A DNA stretch of 64,000 nucleotides from an uncultured Oscillospiraceae bacterium. Lineage in GTDB: Bacteria; Bacillota; Clostridia; Oscillospirales; Oscillospiraceae. The position numbers and the translations under genes are program-made. This document shows, in pieces, positions 17,397 through 26,506 of the stretch. Under the pieces are notes generated by a model, which worked only from the letters and a program-made list of their open reading frames with translations, was not told the DNA's origin and did not search any database. Numbering within the stretch: position 1 is the first letter of the stretch; every line of letters starts with the position of its first letter. The stretch is taken from positions 21,214 to 85,213 of the forward strand of contig CALWOA010000011.1 of the NCBI GenBank assembly GCA_944382965.1, in the 5' to 3' direction.

Positions 17397-17424
17397 TTTA
17401 CATTTGGGAAAGTTATGGTATAAT
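17397..17424 (+). promoter_or_regulatory. holB promoter
   Basis: TTTACA (17397-17402) and TATAAT (17419-17424) have a 16-base spacer, 30 bases upstream of the holB start. Confidence 0.7.
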
Positions 17425-17453
17425 CAAAAAGTGTGAAGAAACAGGAGAACGCT

Positions 17454-18410
17454 ATGGCTTTTGAAACGTTGCTGGGAAACGATCAGCTGAAACAGAATCT
17501 GACCCAAAGCCTTTCCAAAGGCCATGTTTCCCATTTTTATCTCATCGCCGGGCCGGAAGGCTCCGGCAAGCATACCCTGGCAACGCTGCTGGCGGCGGCG
17601 CTGCTGTGCAAGGGAGAGCCAAAACCCTGCCTGCACTGTACCCCTTGCCGGAAAATCCTGGACGGTAGCCATCCGGACTTTATCACCGTGGACGATCCGG
17701 AGAAGAAAACCGTCACGGTAGACTTAATCCGGCAGGCCCGGGCGGATATGTACGTCCAGCCCAATGAGTCCGACTACAAAATCTACCTCTTCCCCCGCTC
17801 CCAGGACATGGGCATTCCCGGACAGAACGCCCTGCTGAAGGTACTGGAAGAGCCCCCGGCCTACGGTGTGTTTCTGCTGCTGACAGACAATCCGGACAAG
17901 CTGCTGCCCACCGTCCGCTCCCGGTGTACCCTGCTGAAGATGCAGGCCCTGCCCCGGAAGGTGCTGCTGGAAGCGCTGAGCCGGGAATTTCCCGACGCTT
18001 CCCGGGAGGACCTGGAAGCCGCGGCACTGCGCAGCGGCGGATTTTTGGGTCAGGCAAAAACCCTTCTTTCCGGCGGTACACAGCTGCCTGCCGGTACGGA
18101 AGAATTTTTGCAGGCCTTTGCCTCCGGGGACGGTCTGCTGCTGACCCAGGTATTCGTGCCCATGGAAAAGTGGAAACGGGATACCCTGGGTGATGCCCTG
18201 GCTGCCTGGCTGGAGCTGCTGGAGACGGCGTTGACCTGCCGCAGCGGCATCCAGGCCCTGTCTGTCCATGCCCGGAATCTGGCCCGACAATGCAGCCCCG
18301 GACAGCTGTACCAAGGGGTACAGCACCTGAAAAAAGCCCTGGACTACACCCAGAGCAACGTATCCCCCGCCGCCGTCTGCGCCTATCTGTCCTGGGCGCT
18401 GCGCTCGTAA
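17454..18410 (+). CDS. holB: DNA polymerase III subunit delta prime
   Basis: A 318-residue clamp-loader subunit. The AAA+ domain shows a P-loop GPEGSGKHT near residue 33, a zinc-binding segment with four cysteines (CKGEPKPCLHCTPCRK), and the sensor-like SRC motif (TVRSRCTLLKM). It helps load the sliding clamp with DnaX and HolA. An in-frame GTG seven codons upstream is possible, but AGGAG stands seven bases before the ATG at 17454. The gene leads a holB-ricT operon, an arrangement common in Firmicutes. Confidence 0.92.
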   Translation: MAFETLLGNDQLKQNLTQSLSKGHVSHFYLIAGPEGSGKHTLATLLAAALLCKGEPKPCLHCTPCRKILDGSHPDFITVDDPEKKTVTVDLIRQARADMYVQPNESDYKIYLFPRSQDMGIPGQNALLKVLEEPPAYGVFLLLTDNPDKLLPTVRSRCTLLKMQALPRKVLLEALSREFPDASREDLEAAALRSGGFLGQAKTLLSGGTQLPAGTEEFLQAFASGDGLLLTQVFVPMEKWKRDTLGDALAAWLELLETALTCRSGIQALSVHARNLARQCSPGQLYQGVQHLKKALDYTQSNVSPAAVCAYLSWALRS

Positions 18411-18424
18411 GAAGAATTTGCACG

Positions 18425-18443
18425 CCTCCGGCTTTCCCGGAGG
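18425..18443 (+). repeat. Intercistronic hairpin between holB and ricT
   Basis: CCTCCGG (18425-18431) pairs with CCGGAGG (18437-18443) around a 5-base loop, just ahead of the ricT ribosome-binding site. No T-run follows, so it is more likely an mRNA processing or translation element. Confidence 0.45.
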
Positions 18444-18460
18444 GATAAGGAGAAAACCCA

Positions 18461-19681
18461 ATGGAAGAAAACATCACCCTTATGGAACCGGACGCCCCTG
18501 TTGAGGTGGTGGACATCCAGTTCCGGCCGGGACAGAAAGTATACTTTTTTGACCCGGACGGCAGCGTGTTCCGTCCGGGGGATCACGTCATCATAGACAC
18601 CGCCCGGGGTGCGGAATTCGGCATCTGCGCCGGAGGCAACCATACCATTCCCTTCCGGGATGTGGTGGCCCCGCTGCGCAAAGTCCTGCGCAGAACCACT
18701 CCCCAGGACGAAAAAATCGTAGCCGACAACCGGGCCAAGGAAAAGCGGGCCTACGATGTGTGTCTGCAAAAGATTGCCGACCATCAGCTGGATATGCAGC
18801 TGGTCAGCACCGAAGTTGCCTTTGACGGCAGCAAGATTCTGTTCTATTTTACCGCCGACGAGCGGGTGGACTTCCGGGAGCTGGTGAAGAATCTGGCCTC
18901 GGTGTTCCACACTCGGATCGAACTGCGTCAGATCGGCGTCAGGGACAAGGCCAAAATGGTGGGCGGCCTGGGCATCTGCGGACGCCCCTTCTGCTGCGCC
19001 AGCTTCCTGGACGATTTCCAGCCGGTGTCCATTAAAATGGCCAAAACCCAGAATCTGAGTCTGAACCCCACCAAAATCTCCGGCACCTGCGGACGGCTGA
19101 TGTGCTGCCTGAAATACGAGCAGGATGCTTACGAAGATCTGATCCGCACCAGTCCCAAAATGGACTCCCTGGTGGACACCCCGGAAGGCCGGGGCACCGT
19201 GGTGGAGGTTGACCTGCTGCGTCAGCGGGTGAAGGTGCGGATGGAAGAAAATCCGGAAACCGTGACCCAGTTTGCCAACGCCGACATTGCCGTGCTGCGC
19301 AGCGGCAAGGCCCGGAAGAACGATCCCCCTGTCCCTGCCGACTATGCACCCATTTCCGGCGGCGGTAAGAAACAGAAAAAACAGGAGCAGACCCAGGCAC
19401 CGGTACTGGAGCCTATCCGGTTCCGCTACAGCACGGAACAGATTGTAGAAGAGGTTTCTCAGGAAACCGTGGCGGAGGAACCCCAGACCAAGCCCTCCCG
19501 GCCCCGGCCCCGCCGGAGAAAACCTTCTGACGGAGCCCCCAAGGCCCCCCAGCAGCCGGAAACCAAACCCGAAAAATCAGAAAAGTCTGAAAAAACCGAA
19601 AAAACCGGAAAGGAAGGGGAAACGCCCCGCCGCCGTCCCAATCGCCGGCGCAGACCCCAAAAACCGTCCGGCGAAGCATAA
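18461..19681 (+). CDS. ricT: RicT/YaaT (PSP1-domain protein) with long charged tail
   Basis: A 406-residue PSP1-domain protein of the YaaT/RicT family, which in Bacillus forms the Fe-S containing Y-complex that guides RNase Y mRNA cleavage and supports sporulation and competence. The conserved cysteines appear in GICGRPFCCASFL and GTCGRLMCCLKYE (about residues 170-220). The core ends near residue 290; the remaining about 115 residues are a Lys/Pro/Glu/Arg-rich low-complexity tail ending in RRRPNRRRR-like basic runs, absent from the 275-residue Bacillus protein. Such a tail may bind RNA. Confidence 0.92.
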   Translation: MEENITLMEPDAPVEVVDIQFRPGQKVYFFDPDGSVFRPGDHVIIDTARGAEFGICAGGNHTIPFRDVVAPLRKVLRRTTPQDEKIVADNRAKEKRAYDVCLQKIADHQLDMQLVSTEVAFDGSKILFYFTADERVDFRELVKNLASVFHTRIELRQIGVRDKAKMVGGLGICGRPFCCASFLDDFQPVSIKMAKTQNLSLNPTKISGTCGRLMCCLKYEQDAYEDLIRTSPKMDSLVDTPEGRGTVVEVDLLRQRVKVRMEENPETVTQFANADIAVLRSGKARKNDPPVPADYAPISGGGKKQKKQEQTQAPVLEPIRFRYSTEQIVEEVSQETVAEEPQTKPSRPRPRRRKPSDGAPKAPQQPETKPEKSEKSEKTEKTGKEGETPRRRPNRRRRPQKPSGEA

Positions 19682-19708
19682 CGGCCCAGATAAGGAGCAG
19701 AAAGAATC

Positions 19709-21706
19709 ATGTTGAAAAAGAAAATACCCCTGTCCCCCGGCCTGTTCCTGGCGGGACTGGTGGTGTATAACGAATGGATGCTTCATCTGTGGATCACCGA
19801 GACCTTCCAGTGGGGGCGCTTTGCCGCCCTCACTGCTTTTGCTCTGGGTCTGGGGTGCATCCTGGGATTTTTGGTCAGCCTGATTCCCAGGGGCGGCGCT
19901 GCCAAAGTGACCGCCATCGTTCTGGCGCTGGTGGTTACCATAATCTGGCTGATGGAGTACTTCCTGTCCGATGCCTATGGCGGCTTTATGTCCCCGTCCA
20001 CCATTTTCAACGGAGCTGGCGGCGTGGCCACAGACTACCTGGATGTGGTGATCTCCCTGCTGCTGCGAAATCTGTGGCGGCTGGCACTGATGCTGCTGCC
20101 GGTTGTGCTGTATGCCCTGCTGTGCAGCGGCAAGGATGCAGCCTGGCCTCTGCGGGGGATGCTGGCGGGAGGTGCGGTCTGTGCTTACCTGCTGGGACTG
20201 GGCGCCGCCTGGAGCCTGACCGGGGATTTCGCCAAGCTGAGCAGCGCCTATGCCTTTGACAGCACCACCCGGTGCTATGGGCTGCATGTGGCCCTGGCAC
20301 TGGAGGTGACCCATGGTGCCGGCAATGATCAGGAGCCGGAATTTGCCATCCCAACACCCCAGCAGCCGCTGCCCACAGAATCTGCCCAGGAGTCTCCATC
20401 GGAGACGGAGCCGAACATCAGTTACGAAGAAAATACCATTCCTCAGCTGGATTTTGAAGCGCTGGCCCAGGAAGAAACGGACAGCAGAATTGCATCCCTG
20501 CATCAGTATGTGGCTTCCCTGACCCCTTCCCGGCAGAACCAGTACACCGGATTGTTTGAAGGAAAGAATCTGATTCTCATTACCGCGGAAGCCCTGACCA
20601 AAGAGGCTATCGACCCGGAACTGACCCCCACGTTGTACCGTCTGGCTACCCAGGGCATCCAGTTTACCGACTATTACCAGCCCGCCTGGGGTGCCAGCAC
20701 CATTTCCGGAGAATTTTCCAACCTGATGGGCCTGGTTCCTACCAACGGCGGCATGTGCATGAAGGAAGTCAAGCAGCAGAACTTCTTCCTGACCATGGGC
20801 CACCAGATGCAAAAATTGGGGTATTGGAGCGCCGCCTATCATAACAATAACAAGGACTTCTACGACCGGGATCAGACCCATACTCTTATTGGCTATGATC
20901 GTTTCATTGCCCTGTATGGCGGACTGGAAAATGTGGAACCGGTATGGCCGGAAAGTGACTGGGAAATGATGGTGGAAACCGTTCCTCAGTACATAAACCA
21001 GCAGCCTTTCAGCGTCTACTACATGACCGTCAGCGGGCATAGCGTTTACAGCCTGAACGGCAGCGCCATGGCCCGAAAGCACTATGACGAAGTGAAGGAT
21101 CTTCCCTACTCCGAGCCGGTGAAATGTTACCTGGCTGCCACGCTGGAGCTGGAAGCCGCCATGAAATACCTGGTGGAGCAATTGGAAGAGGCAGGCATTG
21201 CCGATGATACGGTGATCGTCATGGCGACGGATCATTACCCTTACGGACTGGAAAAGAGCAGTACCTGGAATAACGCCTCCGACTACCTGGCGGAACTGTA
21301 TGGGGTAGAGAGCTATGACCATATTGTCCGTGACCACAACGCTCTGATAATCTGGAGCGGCTGTCTGGAAGGGCAGGATATTGTGGTGGATGAGCCGGTA
21401 TACAGCCTGGATATTCTGCCTACCTTGTCCAACCTCTTTGGCGTAGAGTATGATTCCCGGCTGCTGGTAGGACGGGACGTATTCTCCGGGGAAATGCCTC
21501 TGGTGCTGTGGCCGGATTTCAGCTGGAAAACGGAAAAGGGAATCTACAACGCCCGAACCGGTCAGTTTACGCCCAGTCCGGGACAGGAGGCCGATGAAGC
21601 ATATCTGGATTATGTCCACGCCCTGGTGCAGAACAAAATCACCTACTGCCGGTATGTGCTGAGCAACGACTATTTCAAATATCTGGACGAAGCACTGCAG
21701 CAATAA
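19709..21706 (+). CDS. LTA synthase-like sulfatase-fold membrane enzyme
   Basis: A 665-residue protein with about five N-terminal membrane helices (residues 8-175), a Ser/Glu/Pro-rich linker, and an extracellular alkaline-phosphatase-superfamily domain from about residue 285. The likely catalytic threonine is in WGASTISGEFSNLMG, and metal-ligand motifs include ITAEALTKEA and ATDHYPYGL. By family it would move glycerol phosphate or phosphoethanolamine onto lipid or polysaccharide. The true LTA synthase (LtaS) usually has a NES motif at the first metal site; here it reads TAE, so a related transferase or phosphodiesterase activity is possible. Confidence 0.82.
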   Translation: MLKKKIPLSPGLFLAGLVVYNEWMLHLWITETFQWGRFAALTAFALGLGCILGFLVSLIPRGGAAKVTAIVLALVVTIIWLMEYFLSDAYGGFMSPSTIFNGAGGVATDYLDVVISLLLRNLWRLALMLLPVVLYALLCSGKDAAWPLRGMLAGGAVCAYLLGLGAAWSLTGDFAKLSSAYAFDSTTRCYGLHVALALEVTHGAGNDQEPEFAIPTPQQPLPTESAQESPSETEPNISYEENTIPQLDFEALAQEETDSRIASLHQYVASLTPSRQNQYTGLFEGKNLILITAEALTKEAIDPELTPTLYRLATQGIQFTDYYQPAWGASTISGEFSNLMGLVPTNGGMCMKEVKQQNFFLTMGHQMQKLGYWSAAYHNNNKDFYDRDQTHTLIGYDRFIALYGGLENVEPVWPESDWEMMVETVPQYINQQPFSVYYMTVSGHSVYSLNGSAMARKHYDEVKDLPYSEPVKCYLAATLELEAAMKYLVEQLEEAGIADDTVIVMATDHYPYGLEKSSTWNNASDYLAELYGVESYDHIVRDHNALIIWSGCLEGQDIVVDEPVYSLDILPTLSNLFGVEYDSRLLVGRDVFSGEMPLVLWPDFSWKTEKGIYNARTGQFTPSPGQEADEAYLDYVHALVQNKITYCRYVLSNDYFKYLDEALQQ

Positions 21707-21737
21707 AAAAGCCCCCACAGGAACCAACCTGTGGGGG
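21705..21737. terminator. Convergent terminator
   Basis: A 10-bp stem (21712-21721 with 21728-21737) with a 6-base loop. On the minus strand it is followed by C and six T, fitting the end of the glycoside-hydrolase-like gene; on the plus strand the T-run is weak but it follows the LTA-synthase-like gene directly. Confidence 0.85.
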
Positions 21738-21748
21738 TATTGTTATGA

Positions 21749-22813
21749 TCAGGACATTCCTTTTCTGGCTTCCACTTCTTCCGCAACGTTGAGGCTGCGC
21801 AGGACGCTGTAATCATCGTAGCGGGTGTCGCCGCTTTCGGCTAGGAATACCAGCCGAATCTCCGGATCATCAAAGGTAATATTGGAAACGGTTTGCTTGA
21901 TGCTGGCAGGCTCCACACCGCTGACATACATCCGGCACCGTCCGTCGGGCAGGGGGAACGTCACGTCCGTAACGCCGAAAGACAGCACAAAATTGTCAGC
22001 GCTGCAGGAGGAGATCAGAGTATCCGCCGCGGTTTTCAGAGCGGCAGCCTTGTCCCCTTCAAAAATATACTGATTGGAATTGGGGAAGCAGAAATCCGAC
22101 AGCAGCACCTCATTAAAGCCCATGTTCCGCAGTTCCAGAACCACGTTGCTGATCCAGTTGGTGGTGGCGGACTTGGTGGGGTCGAGCCAGTAACAGCCGC
22201 CTTCGTCCATCCAAAGACCGGCCCGGCTGAGCATGTACAGACCGGCGGGAACGTTTTTGTTGCCGAACTCCCGGTCCCGGAAAGCACTGATCTGGGCAAT
22301 GGTGTAGAATCCCTTGTCTTTCAGCTTCTGTACCAGAGATTCATAGGCTTTGATATCCGTACTCTGGGAAATGGTAGCGCCGGCCAACTGGGAAGTATAG
22401 AAGAAGGAACCATAGCCGCCCTTCATCTCAATCATCACCGGAGTGCCGGAGGAAAGACGCTCCACCTGCACCAGCACATTGCTCAGGTCATCTTTGACCA
22501 TCTGATTGGTGATGTAGTAGCCGGAGAGCTGCTTGAGGTCGTTGCTGGTGTCAATGGCGTTGGCACCTTCGTTGTAGAAGATGGAAACCTTTGCCTCTGC
22601 CACCGGCGGCACGGCAACCTCGCCCACCACATCATTGGCAGACTGGGAAAAGTCCAGCCGGGCACCGCCGTCTTCCTGGTCGGTATACACCACATATCGC
22701 TGCAGCCAGATAACCCAGCACAGCCAGGCAATGGTACCCACCACCAGCAGGATCATCAGCACGATGCCCACCCGTCTCAGGGTGCGTTGGGTACGATAGG
22801 GAATATTCAACAT
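21749..22813 (-). CDS. Membrane-anchored glycoside-hydrolase-like protein (DUF4015 type)
   Basis: A 354-residue protein with one N-terminal transmembrane anchor (about residues 15-37) and an extracellular domain. The arrangement of KGFYTIAQISAFRDREF, VPAGLY, WMDEGGCYWLDPT and NMGFNEVLLSDFCFP suggests a TIM-barrel of the putative glycoside hydrolase family DUF4015, with candidate acidic residues in the last segment. The activity of this family is not established. It lies 24 bases downstream of prmA and is likely co-transcribed, which is not an obvious functional link. Confidence 0.6.
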   Translation of the reverse strand: MLNIPYRTQRTLRRVGIVLMILLVVGTIAWLCWVIWLQRYVVYTDQEDGGARLDFSQSANDVVGEVAVPPVAEAKVSIFYNEGANAIDTSNDLKQLSGYYITNQMVKDDLSNVLVQVERLSSGTPVMIEMKGGYGSFFYTSQLAGATISQSTDIKAYESLVQKLKDKGFYTIAQISAFRDREFGNKNVPAGLYMLSRAGLWMDEGGCYWLDPTKSATTNWISNVVLELRNMGFNEVLLSDFCFPNSNQYIFEGDKAAALKTAADTLISSCSADNFVLSFGVTDVTFPLPDGRCRMYVSGVEPASIKQTVSNITFDDPEIRLVFLAESGDTRYDDYSVLRSLNVAEEVEARKGMS

Positions 22814-22837
22814 AGTCAGGTAACTCCTTTTTCTCGC

Positions 22838-23764
22838 TTACAGGCAGGCGCGGACACAGCGCCAGTCCTCTTTTTCCCGGACTGCGGCAATCTTCAGTCC
22901 GGCTTTTTCCAGGGCGGCGATGACTTCCGCCAGACGGACATCCAGAATGCCGGAGCAGATCAGGGTACTCTCCGGGCCCAGAAATTGGGGAAGCACCGGG
23001 GCCAGGCCAATAATCACATCCGCCACAATGTTCACCAGTACCAGATCATAGCTTCCCGCCAGGGATGCCATCAGATTCTTGTCTTCCGTCACGTTGCCGG
23101 TGCAGGCGGTAAACTCCGGGGCGGCGAAGCCATTGTAGGCTGCGTTCTCCCGGGCAATGTCCTCGGCCTTGGGGTCGATATCCACGCCAATGGCACTGGC
23201 AGCTCCCAGCCGCAGGGCGGTGATGGACAAAATGCCGCTGCCGCTGCCCAGGTCCAGACACCGGAATCCGGGTTTCACCACCCGTTCCATTTCCTCCATC
23301 ACCATCTGGGTGGAGGGGTGGGCGCCGGTGCCGAAGGTCAGGCCCGGGTCCAGAATGACCTTTTTCCGGGGCGTTTCCTGCTCTGCCAGCCAATAGGGCA
23401 GTACCACCAGAGAATCCCCCACTTCCTGAGGCGGGTAATTTTCCTTCCAGCTCTCGTCCCAGTCCGTTTCGGCCAGGGCGGCGGTGGTCATGGGAAGATC
23501 CATCTGCTTCGCCAGATCTTCCAGCCGGGCAAGGCCCTTGCGGTCCGTATCTTCCAGATACAGCTTCACCTGGGAAAGACCCTGAAGCTTTTGCTGCAAA
23601 CCTTCGTCTATGTAATCCCAGTAAGCCCGGTTTTCTTCCAAAAATGTCTCAAATTCCTGCTGATCTTCCATCACCAGATCGGAAAAGCCCTGGGCGGTCA
23701 GGGTATTGACCACCGTGTTCATATTCCGGGGGGTGGTATGCAGGGTAATTTCCAGCCAAGCCAT
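22838..23764 (-). CDS. prmA: Ribosomal protein L11 methyltransferase
   Basis: A 308-residue SAM-dependent methyltransferase that trimethylates ribosomal protein L11. The N-terminal substrate-recognition domain spans residues 1-100; the Rossmann domain carries the PrmA signature GTGAHPSTQMVMEEM followed by motif I (DLGSGSGILSI) and the catalytic NIVADVI segment. The length matches the family. AGGAGG stands well placed before the ATG. It heads a two-gene minus-strand unit divergent from yfmF. Confidence 0.95.
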   Translation of the reverse strand: MAWLEITLHTTPRNMNTVVNTLTAQGFSDLVMEDQQEFETFLEENRAYWDYIDEGLQQKLQGLSQVKLYLEDTDRKGLARLEDLAKQMDLPMTTAALAETDWDESWKENYPPQEVGDSLVVLPYWLAEQETPRKKVILDPGLTFGTGAHPSTQMVMEEMERVVKPGFRCLDLGSGSGILSITALRLGAASAIGVDIDPKAEDIARENAAYNGFAAPEFTACTGNVTEDKNLMASLAGSYDLVLVNIVADVIIGLAPVLPQFLGPESTLICSGILDVRLAEVIAALEKAGLKIAAVREKEDWRCVRACL

Positions 23765-23947
23765 GGCGGTATCCTCCTGTATGAAAGCAAGTTCGTCTTG
23801 TTATTTTAGCGCAAAACCCGGGAAAAGACAACTGAAAAACTCTTAAATTTTTGTGTACTACTTCCTATTTTGGAGAAAATGGTATATAATATCCCGTACA
23901 TGACAATTCTGGAAATCCGGGAACGGATTTCCTGTTAGGAGACAGGT

Positions 23948-25213
23948 ATGATCGAAACCATTTCCCTTTCCCCCGGGGTGACGCTGCGCTGCTGCCGGGA
24001 TGATCGCTTCAAACAGGGCTGCCTGAGCGTCCAGCTGGTGCGCCCCATGACCCGGCAGGAATCTGCCGCAAATGCCCTTTTGCCTTCGGTGCTGCTCCGG
24101 GGCACGGTCAGCTGTCCGGATCTGCGGGCCATTACCCTGCGGCTGGACACCCTCTACGGCGCCAGCGTCAGCCCCTTGGTGCGCCGGGTGGGAGATTATC
24201 AGACCACCGGACTGTATTGCGGCTTTATGGACGACCGCTTTGCCCTGCCGGGAGATGCGGTACTGCAGCCCATGGTGAAGTTTTTGGAAGAGCTGCTTCT
24301 GGATTCCCCGGTGGAAAACGGGGGATTTCTGGAAACCTTTGTGGAAAGCGAAAAGAAAAATCTGATTTCCACCATTGAGTCCGAACGCAACGACAAGCGG
24401 GTTTACGCCATGAGCCGGCTGCTGAAAATTCTGTGCCGGGAGGATAGCTTCGGCCTGTCCCGGCTGGGCGAGCCGGAGCAGGTCAGTACCATCACCCCCA
24501 AGGGGCTGTATGACCATTACCAGCAGATTCTTCGCAGCAGCACCATGGAACTGTTCTATGTGGGCAGCGCTGAAAGCAGCCGGGTGGCCCAGCTTCTCAA
24601 ACCCATGCTGTCCCGCATCCGGCGGCAGTGGCAGCCCCTTTCTCCCCAGACCGGATTCCACCCCTGCCCCGGGGACAACGTGGTGGAGATTATGGACGTG
24701 GCCCAGGGCAAGCTGGGTATGGGCTTTGTGACCCCCATCACCAACCGGGATTCCAGATTCCCTGCCATGCAGGTGCTCAATACCCTCTTTGGCGGGGGCA
24801 TGACCAGCAAGCTTTTTGTGAATATCCGGGAAAAGCATTCCCTGTGCTACTCCATCGGTTCTGCTTACTACGGCGCCAAGGGCATTGTTACCGTGTCCGC
24901 CGGAATTGACTTTGACAAAGAAGCCCAGACCCGGGAAGAAGTCCTTGCCCAGCTGAAAGCCTGCCAGGATGGCTGCATTACCCCGGAGGAACTGACCGCC
25001 GCCAAGGAGGCGGTGCTGAGCAGTCTCCGGGCTACCCATGATTCTCCCGGAGCCATCGAAGGCTATTACGCCACCGCTGCCCTCAGCACCCTGAATCTAA
25101 CGGTGCCGGAGTATATGTCTGCTGTGGCAAAGGTGACCATGGGGGACGTGGTGGCAGCGGCCCGGGAGCTGAAACTGCACAGCACCTACTTCCTGAAAGG
25201 AGAGAGCCAATGA
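23948..25213 (+). CDS. yfmF: M16-family peptidase-like protein YfmF
   Basis: A 421-residue M16 peptidase homologue that lacks the zinc-binding HxxEH motif; the corresponding segment reads NALLPSVLLRG, so it is predicted to be inactive and to act as partner of the next gene. In Bacillus the YfmF/YfmH pair is reported to be linked to the 5-aminopentanol modification of elongation factor P. It overlaps yfmH by four bases. The domain arrangement (two M16 repeats) is visible from the sequence and the length matches. Confidence 0.88.
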   Translation: MIETISLSPGVTLRCCRDDRFKQGCLSVQLVRPMTRQESAANALLPSVLLRGTVSCPDLRAITLRLDTLYGASVSPLVRRVGDYQTTGLYCGFMDDRFALPGDAVLQPMVKFLEELLLDSPVENGGFLETFVESEKKNLISTIESERNDKRVYAMSRLLKILCREDSFGLSRLGEPEQVSTITPKGLYDHYQQILRSSTMELFYVGSAESSRVAQLLKPMLSRIRRQWQPLSPQTGFHPCPGDNVVEIMDVAQGKLGMGFVTPITNRDSRFPAMQVLNTLFGGGMTSKLFVNIREKHSLCYSIGSAYYGAKGIVTVSAGIDFDKEAQTREEVLAQLKACQDGCITPEELTAAKEAVLSSLRATHDSPGAIEGYYATAALSTLNLTVPEYMSAVAKVTMGDVVAAARELKLHSTYFLKGESQ

Positions 25214-26502
25214 TTCGTGCGTATTATCCAGAGCTGGACGAAACCCTCTACCGGGAAACTTTGGAAAACGGTCTGCCGGTGCTGGTGATTCCCCGGAAGG
25301 GATTTACCAAGAAAATTGCCTATTTCGTCACGGACTACGGCTCCATCCATCGGGACTTTACCTTGGAGGGGCAGGAGTATCATGCCCCGGCGGGCGTTGC
25401 CCATTTCCTGGAGCATAAACTCTTCGACCTGCCGGGTGAGCGGGACGTAAGCGCCGAGTTTGCATCCATGGGCGCTTCTACCAACGCCTTTACCAGCTAT
25501 GACATGACGGCCTACTATTTTTCCTGCACCGAGCATTTTGACGACTGCCTGAAGCTGCTGCTGGAATTTGTCAGCACCCCGTACTTCACCGATGAAAGCG
25601 TGGCAAAGGAGCAGGGCATTATCGATCAGGAAATCGGCATGAACGAGGATGCCTCGGACAGCCGGGTGTTTGAAAATCTGATGCAGGCGCTGTATCATGC
25701 CCATCCCATTCGGGTGCCCATTCTGGGAACCTCCGCTACCATCCGGGAAATCACTCCCCAGGTGCTGGAAACCTGCCACCGGGCCTTCTACACCCCGGAG
25801 AATATGCTGCTGTGCGTCGTCGGCGACGTGGAGCCGGAGCAGGTGGCGAAGATTGCCCGGCAGGTGCTGGGCACCGATCACCGCCCGGCGGGGGTAAAGC
25901 AATACCTCTGGCAGGAGGATATGACCCGGCCTAAGGAAGAGGTCAGCCTTTCCATGGAGGTTGCCATGCCCATGTTCAGCCTGGGCTTCAAGTGCGAAAG
26001 CCTGGGCAAGGGAGAGCAGGCCATCCGGGAGGAAATGGTGGCAGACCTGGCGGCGGAGGCGCTGTTCGGTGAATCCTCCGAACTGTATCTGAAACTGTAC
26101 GAAGATGGCCTGATTGATTCGTCCTTTGGCGGCGGATTTGAAACCATTGACGGCTGCGCCATGCTGCTTTGCTCTGGTGATTCCGACAATCCCCATGCCG
26201 TCCGGGACGCCATTGTGGCCCAGGGAGAAAAAATCGCAGCCCAGGGGCTGGAAGAAGAGGCTTTCCTGCGGATGAAGCGCAGCGCTCTGGGGCGCCGGAT
26301 TCGGGGACTGGATAGTTTCGATGCTACCTGCTTCCGGGTTTGCGCCTACCACTTCTCGGACTTTGACTATTTCCGCTTCCCGGAAATCTACCGGGATATC
26401 CAGCCGAAGGAAATCTGTGATTTCCTGGGCCGGGTAGTCCGGGCCGACCGGTGCAGCCTGTCCATCATCAACCCCATTTCCAGCAATCCCATAGGAGGGT
26501 AA
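25210..26502 (+). CDS. yfmH: M16-family zinc peptidase YfmH
   Basis: A 430-residue M16 metallopeptidase. The inverted zinc motif H65-x-x-E68-H69 is seen in VAHFLEHKLF, and the downstream glutamate region is EQGIIDQEIGM. It probably forms a heterodimer with the inactive YfmF encoded just upstream, as in other M16 pairs. Translation is coupled by a 4-base overlap with yfmF, and lgt follows after four bases, giving a yfmF-yfmH-lgt operon. Confidence 0.9.
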   Translation: MIRAYYPELDETLYRETLENGLPVLVIPRKGFTKKIAYFVTDYGSIHRDFTLEGQEYHAPAGVAHFLEHKLFDLPGERDVSAEFASMGASTNAFTSYDMTAYYFSCTEHFDDCLKLLLEFVSTPYFTDESVAKEQGIIDQEIGMNEDASDSRVFENLMQALYHAHPIRVPILGTSATIREITPQVLETCHRAFYTPENMLLCVVGDVEPEQVAKIARQVLGTDHRPAGVKQYLWQEDMTRPKEEVSLSMEVAMPMFSLGFKCESLGKGEQAIREEMVADLAAEALFGESSELYLKLYEDGLIDSSFGGGFETIDGCAMLLCSGDSDNPHAVRDAIVAQGEKIAAQGLEEEAFLRMKRSALGRRIRGLDSFDATCFRVCAYHFSDFDYFRFPEIYRDIQPKEICDFLGRVVRADRCSLSIINPISSNPIGG

Positions 26503-26506
26503 GACT

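Noticed and set aside
19577-21727. A 716-codon minus-strand open frame
   Set aside because: It is antisense to the LTA-synthase-like gene; the plus strand carries the membrane helices and catalytic motifs.
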